From: an uncultured Coriobacteriales bacterium
GTDB taxonomy: Bacteria; Actinomycetota; Coriobacteriia; Coriobacteriales; UMGS124
NCBI GenBank assembly: GCA_934662525.1
Contig: CAKUKJ010000164.1
Location: 1 to 5,953 of the forward strand
Reading direction: 5' to 3'
Length of the DNA stretch: 5,953 bases
A program made the position numbers and the translations under genes. Below, in pieces: positions 1 through 4,363 of this stretch. The notes under the pieces were generated by a model. The model was not told where the DNA came from and did not search any database. It worked only from the letters and a program-made list of their open reading frames with translations. The number at the start of each line of letters is the position of its first letter. Positions within the stretch are counted from its first letter, which is position 1.

Positions 1-2081
1 GCCTTGGAGCCGATGCCCTGGGTCTCGGAGTTCTCGCCCACCTCGACGGCGGTGATCTTGCCGCCCTCGACGGTCACGGTCACGGGCACGTCGCCGCCGA
101 TGCCCTTGGCGGAACCCTCGTACTGTCCGTCGGCGATGGAGGAGACGTCGGTTGCGGCCGCATCGCCGTCAGCTGCGCCGTCGGGGCCTGCGGCCTGCTC
201 GGCGGCAGGCTGGTTGGCGGCGTCCTCGGCGGTCCACTCGATGGGCTGGTTCTTCATCTCGTAGGTCTCGACCTGGGAGTTGTCGATGACGGAGACGTCG
301 CCGTCATGGGCGGCGATGATGCCCTCGATGCGGCCGTAGGTCAGGGCGAAGGAGCGCGAGATGCCCGGGACCGTGGTGGGGTAGCCGCCGGAGAAACGGC
401 CGCCCTGGTTGTTGCCGGCGGCGTAGAGGCCCTCGATGACCTGCTGGTTCTCATCGACGACGCGGCCGTACTTGTCGGTCATGATGCCCGAGGAGGAAAC
501 GAGCAGGGGGCCGGCGTTGTTGAACTTGCAGGCGTAGTAGGGCGGGTTCTCCAAGGCATACATGCAGTTTGCGGCCTTGTAGTAGTCCGTGTCCTCGCCG
601 GCCTTGGCCAGCTCGTTGTAGCGCTCGATGGCGGCAAGCGCGGCGTCGGCGTCTGCGATGTCGGTCTGGGCGATGAGCTCCTCGAGCGTGTCGGCCGTGA
701 CCGTGGTGCCGGCTGCGACGGCCTCGTCGATCTGGGCCTGCGAGCCGAAGCCGTCGTTGGAGGAGAGGCGCTGGTTGTCGCCGTCCTGCAGCTCGTAGAT
801 GACCTGGCCGTGGCCGGCGCCCATCTTGCCGACTTCCTCGTTCCACTTGGAGTCGAAGAACTGCCAGACATGGTCCTGGTTGTTCTGGGCCATCTGGTCC
901 TGGATCTCCTGGCCGGGGATGTCCTCGTTCATGAAGCGCTCGCCGTCGAGGTTGAGCATGAGCATCGGGGCGCAGCCGAGAGGTCCGCCCATGGTGTGGG
1001 CCATGCCGGCGTGGGGGCCGCCCTCCATGCGCGCGCCCACCCACAGGGCCATCTTGTCGCCGTCGCCGGTGTTGGAGGCGTTGCCGTCGGGGTCGGTGGC
1101 GGAGTACATGACGGGCAGGTAGTAGTACCAGGGCATGTAGTACTGGAACATCTCGTCGTCGCCCGTGTAGTCACCGGTGCACAGGATGACGCCCTTGGCG
1201 GCGTTGAACTTGAGGTAGTCGCCCTCGTAGGTCTTGGCGATAAGGGCGGTCACGCGGCCGGACTTCTGGTCGTCGCCGCGGACGAGCTGGTAGCCGGAGG
1301 TCTGGTAGTAGGTGGTGCAGTTGCCCGTGTCCTCGGCGGCCTTCACCATGGCCTCGCCGCAATAGGTGAAGCTCTGCGCGCCGCCCAGGCGGTACGTGGT
1401 CTGCCAGGTGCCGTAGTAGGCGTCGCGGGGCTCGTACTCAGCGGGCAGCGGGAAGCGCTCGGGCTGAATCCAGGCGTAGGCGTCGTTGGGGGTAGGCGTG
1501 GAGGTCTTCTCGAGGATGTAGAGGTCCTCGAAGGAGTCGCACACCCAGTCGAAGGTGGCGCCGGAGTGGCGCAGCCAGGTGGTGTAGAGGTCCTGGTTGG
1601 CCTTGGTGAGCGAGCCCTTCATGAGCTCGTGGATGATGCCCTCGGCGTCGTGGCTGTAGTTGAAGCGGTCGGTGAACTGGCTCTCGAAGCAGCCCACGTC
1701 GCCGCCGTTGAACGTGGCGCCTGCGCCCTTCTCCAGCAGGCACACCTTGGCGCCCTCCTCGGCGGCGGCGCGAGCGGCGGCCTCGCCGGCAGGGCCTGCG
1801 CCGACGACGACGACGTCGCAGTCGATGGTCTGGGAGATCTGGTCGTCACCGATGAGCTCGGGGGCGGTCATGAAGCTGGGCTCGGGGAGGACCTTGGCGC
1901 GGACGGTGTCGGAGTCGCCCGAGGCGTTGCTGGCGGTCGTGGGGTCGGCGCTGGCGTCGGCCTCCTGGGCGGCCTTGCCCTCGTCGGCAAGGGCCTGTGC
2001 GGCGGCGGCGCTCATGGCGATGCCGCTCACGCCCAACGCGGCGCTGCGCAGGAAGAACCTGCGGGAGATCTGCTCACTCAT
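1..2081 (-). CDS. Tat-exported FAD-dependent reductase with C-terminal FMN_bind domain (3' end cut by window)
   Basis: This is a flavoprotein of the fumarate/urocanate-reductase superfamily, expected to reduce a C=C bond of an organic electron acceptor outside the membrane. From ATG 2081, 693 codons are open to the left edge without a stop. Residues 6-11 are the twin-arginine motif SRRFFL, followed by an Ala-rich h-region and a likely cleavage after ALA (30-32). The FAD Rossmann motif GAGPAG is at 94-99 with the ribose-binding Glu at 117. A second FAD segment, GLYAAGNNQGGRF, is at 551-563. The active-site region has MEGGPHAG (352-359) and GERFMNED (380-387). The catalytic Arg that follows this motif in fumarate reductases (NEITTRD in the Shewanella enzyme) is replaced by IPGQ, and the C-terminal substrate Arg (GANRLGG) is replaced by GGYPTT. 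After a Gln/Ala/Asp-rich linker (about 612-650), residues 651-693 (DGQYEGSAKGIGGDVPV, then SETQGIGSKA) begin an FMN_bind domain. Its flavinylation Ser/Thr would lie outside the window. There are no CxxCH haem motifs. The family is clear; the substrate is unknown. Confidence 0.95.
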   Translation of the reverse strand, partial: MSEQISRRFFLRSAALGVSGIAMSAAAAQALADEGKAAQEADASADPTTASNASGDSDTVRAKVLPEPSFMTAPELIGDDQISQTIDCDVVVVGAGPAGEAAARAAAEEGAKVCLLEKGAGATFNGGDVGCFESQFTDRFNYSHDAEGIIHELMKGSLTKANQDLYTTWLRHSGATFDWVCDSFEDLYILEKTSTPTPNDAYAWIQPERFPLPAEYEPRDAYYGTWQTTYRLGGAQSFTYCGEAMVKAAEDTGNCTTYYQTSGYQLVRGDDQKSGRVTALIAKTYEGDYLKFNAAKGVILCTGDYTGDDEMFQYYMPWYYYLPVMYSATDPDGNASNTGDGDKMALWVGARMEGGPHAGMAHTMGGPLGCAPMLMLNLDGERFMNEDIPGQEIQDQMAQNNQDHVWQFFDSKWNEEVGKMGAGHGQVIYELQDGDNQRLSSNDGFGSQAQIDEAVAAGTTVTADTLEELIAQTDIADADAALAAIERYNELAKAGEDTDYYKAANCMYALENPPYYACKFNNAGPLLVSSSGIMTDKYGRVVDENQQVIEGLYAAGNNQGGRFSGGYPTTVPGISRSFALTYGRIEGIIAAHDGDVSVIDNSQVETYEMKNQPIEWTAEDAANQPAAEQAAGPDGAADGDAAATDVSSIADGQYEGSAKGIGGDVPVTVTVEGGKITAVEVGENSETQGIGSK

Positions 2082-2089
2082 AGTGTTTG

Positions 2090-2096
2090 CTCCTTT
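2090..2096 (-). promoter_or_regulatory. Shine-Dalgarno site of the left reductase gene
   Basis: On the minus strand AAAGGAG lies 8 nt before the ATG at 2081. This fixes the start directly ahead of the twin-arginine signal. No convincing -10/-35 pair is visible between this site and the upstream hairpin at 2121-2159, so the gene may depend on readthrough from the upstream reductase or on an activator-dependent promoter that cannot be recognised by eye. Confidence 0.8.
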
Positions 2097-2120
2097 GTGT
2101 GACCGAAAAGACTATTCCAA

Positions 2121-2159
2121 GCGCGGCAGGGAAGCGTGCGTCAGACTTCCCCGCCGCGC
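2121..2159 (-). other. 14-bp inverted repeat (hairpin) in the leader of the left reductase
   Basis: The arms at 2121-2134 and 2146-2159 pair in 13 of 14 positions (GCGCGGCaGGGAAG against CTTCCCcGCCGCGC) around an 11-nt loop. On the minus strand the structure is followed by TTGGAATAGTCTTTTC. The T tract starts too late for a textbook intrinsic terminator. It sits about 24 nt upstream of the Shine-Dalgarno site, so an mRNA-stabilising or processing hairpin at the 5' end of the downstream message is an alternative. The pairing is directly visible; the function is inferred. Confidence 0.5.
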
Positions 2160-2188
2160 CGTGGAACCAAGAAAAAAGGTTCAAAAGG

Positions 2189-2271
2189 CAGGTTCTGGCC
2201 TGCAAGGCGTCGGGAGGTGAAGTGTACTGGACGTACTCGAACCTCCCGAGAACGCAGCAGGCCAGGTTCTG
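2189..2271 (-). terminator. Long interrupted hairpin just after the upstream reductase stop, possible terminator
   Basis: The structure starts 8 nt after the TAG at 2282-2280. Nested stems are 2195-2203 with 2257-2265 (CTGGCCTGC/GCAGGCCAG, 9 bp), 2207-2210 with 2252-2255 (4 bp, with one G-T wobble or shifted by one), and 2211-2218 with 2241-2248 (CGGGAGGT/ACCTCCCG, 8 bp). The loop is 22 nt and could form a small GTAC/GTAC stem. At the base, CAG 2189-2191 can pair with CTG 2269-2271. On the minus strand it is followed at once by CCTTTT and then CCTTTTTTC. A T-rich tail after a long stem fits an intrinsic terminator or attenuator separating the two reductase genes, though the large loop and internal bulges are unusual. 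The 9-mer CAGGTTCTG is also directly repeated at 2189-2197 and 2263-2271. Confidence 0.45.
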
Positions 2272-2279
2272 CAACATCC

Positions 2280-4037
2280 CTAAAGGTTGCCCAAGTAGTC
2301 GCCGAGGGCGTAGCCGCCTGCGAGCGCAAACCCGATGGAGGCGCCGTTCATGGGAGCGGTGTACTGCAGCGGGAAGCGGCCGCCCGCGCAGTTGCCCGTG
2401 GCATAGAGGCCGTCGATCTTGTCGAAGGTCTGGGCTGCCATGACCTGCTGGTTGCCGTCCACGAACAGGCCGGCGAACGCGCACATGATGTCGTTGCGGT
2501 TGGGCGTGTTGGCGTAGCAGTAGTAGGGCGGGTTGGTGAGCGCGATCATGTACGTCGGGTCCTTGCCGAAGTCGTCGTCGGCACCCTTCTCGCACAGCTC
2601 GTTATAGCGGTTCACCGTGTCGATGAAGTTTTGCTTGCTCTCGTCGTCGAGGCCCATGTACTCGGCCAGCTCCTCGATGGTGTCGGCGCCGTACATGTAG
2701 GCGGGGTCGTCGGGGCCCGTGTAGGCGGGGCCGCGCTGAACCTTGACGGCGAGGCCGTCGGCGCCGGCGGCGTAGGCCTGGTCCATGGAGTCCTGCAACG
2801 AGGCGATGGCCTCGTCGGTCGCCTCGGGGTTGAAGTGCTCAAGCGGGTTGACGTCCATATAGGCGGCCACGTTGGCGTCCCAGACGTCGTAGATAAAGCC
2901 CTGCGGCTGGCGGGCGCCGGAGATGCCCGAGAGCACGCCGCCGGCAAAGCCCTCGTCGCCGTAGCGCAGGCCGTACTTGTTGACGCGCAGGACGGGCGTC
3001 CCGGCCAAGGGGCTCATCGGCAGGCCGAAGTTGCCGCCCATGGCCGCGCGCGGGCCGATCTCCATCGCGGCGCCGGCCCACAGGCCCATCTTCTGGCCCT
3101 GGCCGCTCCAGCCCTGCCCTGCGAGCTGCTCCTCGGCGGTGTTGGTCTCGGCCACCTCCTGGCAGAGGGCCGCGAACATGTCCTTGTCGCCCGAGCAGTC
3201 GCCGGCGGCCAGGACGACGCCCAGCTTGGCGGTGTACTTGTGGAACTTGCCGTCGCCGTCCTTGCCCACGACGCCCGTGACGCCGCTCGTGGCGTCGCCG
3301 ATGAGGCAATAGCCGCTCACGCCGTAGTTGATGGTGCCGCCGGCGTCCTCGATGGCCTGGCGCTGGGCTGCCATGGCGGGGTTGATGTTGCCGCCGAAGC
3401 TTGCGGCTGCGGGGTAGGAGCAGAAGTCGCCCACCTTGTGCTGCCAGCCGGCAGGTGCGGGCCAGGCCTGCGCCATGGGCTTGGCGTCGTCGGGGCACAC
3501 GGCCACGAGGTCGTCGAGGGCCTGGCCTCCGAACACGGCGAAGTCATGGACAAGCTTGCCGTTTGCGCGGTTGGCGCAGTGCAGCTGCCAGTTGTGCACG
3601 AACTCGGAGACGTCGTACTCGGGCACGCCCTGGTCGAACTGCCACTGTGAGTTGATGTGGCCGATGGCCTGACCCAGGATCATGAAGGTGTCGACGTCGT
3701 TGTCCTGCTGCTCAAGCACGATGACGCTCTTGCCGAGCTCGGCCGCGTGGCGGGCGCATGCGGCGCCGGAGTGGCCGCATCCCACGACGACGATGTCGGC
3801 CTCGGACTCGTCCTCAAACTCGGTGGGCATCTCGGGGGCCTCGCCCAGCCAGGCGGGGTTCCCCTTGAAGATGGTGGGGACGGTCTCGGTCGCGGCGGCG
3901 TCCGTCGCGGCGGCCTCGTCCTCGGCGGGCTTGGCCTCTTCCGCGAGGGCCTTGCTTGCGACGACGCCTGCCGCGCTTGCGGCCGCTGCCGCTGCGACGA
4001 AGCTGCGGCGCGTCACTGCTTGATCTGCCATGCTCAT
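2280..4037 (-). CDS. Tat-exported FAD-dependent reductase, stand-alone FAD_binding_2 type
   Basis: This 585-residue flavoprotein of the fumarate-reductase/Cgr2-like superfamily is predicted to act outside the cytoplasmic membrane. Residues 9-14 (TRRSFV) are the twin-arginine motif, with a poly-Ala core and a likely cleavage after ALA (30-32). An Ala/Glu-rich spacer follows. The FAD dinucleotide motif GCGHSG is at 86-91 with Glu109 at the end of the second strand. LAAGDCSGDKDM (276-287) is the conserved mid-domain segment, and GLYATGNCAGGRF (543-555) is the C-terminal FAD motif. There is no FMN_bind domain and no CxxCH haem site, so electrons must come from a separate partner. The active site is unusual: the expected GxRFxNE reads GLRYGDE (356-362), and the position matching His357 of the neighbouring reductase is Arg330 in MEIGPRAA. 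The ATG at 4037 is chosen over the one at 4031 because AGGAG lies 7 nt upstream of the former. The gene is co-directional with the reductase downstream and divergent from the LuxR-type gene. Substrate unknown. Confidence 0.95.
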   Translation of the reverse strand: MSMADQAVTRRSFVAAAAAASAAGVVASKALAEEAKPAEDEAAATDAAATETVPTIFKGNPAWLGEAPEMPTEFEDESEADIVVVGCGHSGAACARHAAELGKSVIVLEQQDNDVDTFMILGQAIGHINSQWQFDQGVPEYDVSEFVHNWQLHCANRANGKLVHDFAVFGGQALDDLVAVCPDDAKPMAQAWPAPAGWQHKVGDFCSYPAAASFGGNINPAMAAQRQAIEDAGGTINYGVSGYCLIGDATSGVTGVVGKDGDGKFHKYTAKLGVVLAAGDCSGDKDMFAALCQEVAETNTAEEQLAGQGWSGQGQKMGLWAGAAMEIGPRAAMGGNFGLPMSPLAGTPVLRVNKYGLRYGDEGFAGGVLSGISGARQPQGFIYDVWDANVAAYMDVNPLEHFNPEATDEAIASLQDSMDQAYAAGADGLAVKVQRGPAYTGPDDPAYMYGADTIEELAEYMGLDDESKQNFIDTVNRYNELCEKGADDDFGKDPTYMIALTNPPYYCYANTPNRNDIMCAFAGLFVDGNQQVMAAQTFDKIDGLYATGNCAGGRFPLQYTAPMNGASIGFALAGGYALGDYLGNL

Positions 4038-4044
4038 ATGCGTG

Positions 4045-4050
4045 CTCCTA
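4045..4050 (-). promoter_or_regulatory. Shine-Dalgarno site deciding the start of the upstream reductase
   Basis: TAGGAG on the minus strand is 7 nt before ATG 4037 and 13 nt before the alternative ATG 4031, favouring the longer product. The TAG in this site is also the stop codon of a possible small leader ORF (4179-4048), which would make the two translationally coupled if the leader is real. Confidence 0.7.
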
Positions 4051-4179
4051 ACGTGATGAGAGGAACCGGCGCCGGCCCATCAGGGGCCGTGCGCCTATGA
4101 CGTGCCCCACTCTAGGGCCGTTTTCTCCGTGTTTCTTCACCTTGCCTCCATGAACGTTGAAATGCCTGCTAGATACCAT
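4048..4179 (-). CDS. Possible 43-codon basic leader ORF upstream of the reductase (uncertain)
   Basis: ATG 4179 opens a 43-residue reading frame ending at TAG 4050-4048, inside the Shine-Dalgarno site of the reductase. The product starts MVSSRHFNVHGGKVKKHGEN and ends GRRRFLSSR; it is strongly basic (Arg, Lys, His) with no recognisable domain, signal or membrane segment. In favour: a purine-rich GAGGTGAGGTG runs right up to the ATG, with GAGG 7 nt away, it lies in non-coding DNA rather than opposite a real gene, and its stop is positioned for translational coupling. Against: only about 63 percent of its third positions are G or C, well below the neighbouring genes, and it uses codons such as AGA, ATA and TCA that the neighbours avoid. 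The palindrome overlapping its ribosome site could equally be an operator. It may be a chance frame. Confidence 0.2.
   Translation of the reverse strand: MVSSRHFNVHGGKVKKHGENGPRVGHVIGARPLMGRRRFLSSR
4068..4095 (-). other. GC-rich hairpin in the 5' leader of the upstream reductase
   Basis: GGCGC-CGGCCC (4068-4078) pairs with GGGCCG-T-GCGCC (4084-4095). This gives 11 base pairs with a single bulged T at 4090 and a 5-nt loop ATCAG. It lies 30 nt upstream of the reductase start, between any promoter and the Shine-Dalgarno site, and it would be a very stable RNA structure. No T tract follows on the minus strand (it reads GGTTCCTCTCATC), so it is not a standard terminator. A translation-modulating or mRNA-protecting role is possible. 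Confidence 0.45.
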
Positions 4180-4203
4180 CACCTCACCTCTACGAGGTGA
4201 AGT
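4179..4203. promoter_or_regulatory. Palindromic element with repeated GAGGTGA half-sites, candidate operator
   Basis: TCACCTC-TAC-GAGGTGA (4184-4200) is a perfect 7-bp inverted repeat with a 3-bp spacer, extended by flanking AC/GT. A further overlapping copy of TCACCTC is at 4179-4185, and a 6-of-7 copy (TCACCTT) is at 4137-4143. The element sits between divergent genes, one coding for a LuxR/GerE DNA-binding protein. Proteins of that class often bind short inverted heptamers, so an operator is the natural reading. Because GAGGTGA is also a perfect anti-16S-tail complement, the alternative is a hairpin that hides a ribosome-binding site. Weak -10-like sequences (TATCTA minus, TAGATA plus, both at 4170-4175) are adjacent but have no good -35. 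Confidence 0.45.
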
Positions 4204-4352
4204 TTTCTGCATGATGAGGCCGGCGTGAGTCGTGCGAGTCTGACGCAAAAAACTTTCGAGCAGCCTCGGATGCGCCGTTTTGGGCGAAGGGGGTGTATCG
4301 TGTGCGGGTACGAATTCGCCGGTTGTGCGCCGCGTTTGCCGAACAAGGGGAA

Positions 4353-4356
4353 GAGG
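4353..4356 (+). promoter_or_regulatory. Shine-Dalgarno site deciding the start of the LuxR-type gene
   Basis: GAGG, within the purine run AAGGGGAAGAGG (4345-4356), is 7 nt before the ATG at 4364. The reading frame stays open upstream to a TTG at 4280, but that start has no ribosome-binding site and would add 28 basic, non-hydrophobic residues. ATG 4364 is therefore preferred. Confidence 0.65.
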
Positions 4357-4363
4357 ACGCGAC

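Larger units (their letters stand above)
4038..4363. promoter_or_regulatory. Divergent promoter region between reductase and LuxR-type gene
   Basis: These 326 bases hold no confident gene. They are less GC-rich than their surroundings, especially 4120-4180 and 4200-4260 (TTTTCTCC, AAAAAACTTTCG), as expected of a promoter region. They contain the palindrome cluster, the GC-rich leader hairpin, the possible small leader ORF and both Shine-Dalgarno sites. No hexamer pair close to the sigma-70 consensus with 16-18 bp spacing was found on either strand, which would fit activator-dependent promoters. Transcription starts are not assigned. Confidence 0.6.

Noticed and set aside
306..2102. 598-codon plus-strand open frame opposite the left reductase
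   Set aside because: Its product is a low-complexity Val/Gly/Ala/Leu/His string. It arises because G/C-ending codons of the real minus-strand gene avoid stops in this antisense frame. The minus strand has clear Tat, FAD and FMN_bind motifs.
2189..2271. Integron attC-like or tRNA-like structure
   Set aside because: The arms lack the GTTRRRY/RYYYAAC core sites of attC, and although GGTTCGAGT resembles a T-arm, no acceptor, D or anticodon arms of tRNA can be built around it.
2074..2595. 173-codon minus-strand frame bridging the two reductases
   Set aside because: Frame shadow of the 3' end of the second reductase that runs on through the gap; no start signal or domain.
2136..3650. 504-codon plus-strand open frame opposite the second reductase
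   Set aside because: Same antisense artefact of codon bias; Gly/Val/Ala/His-rich with no recognisable domain.
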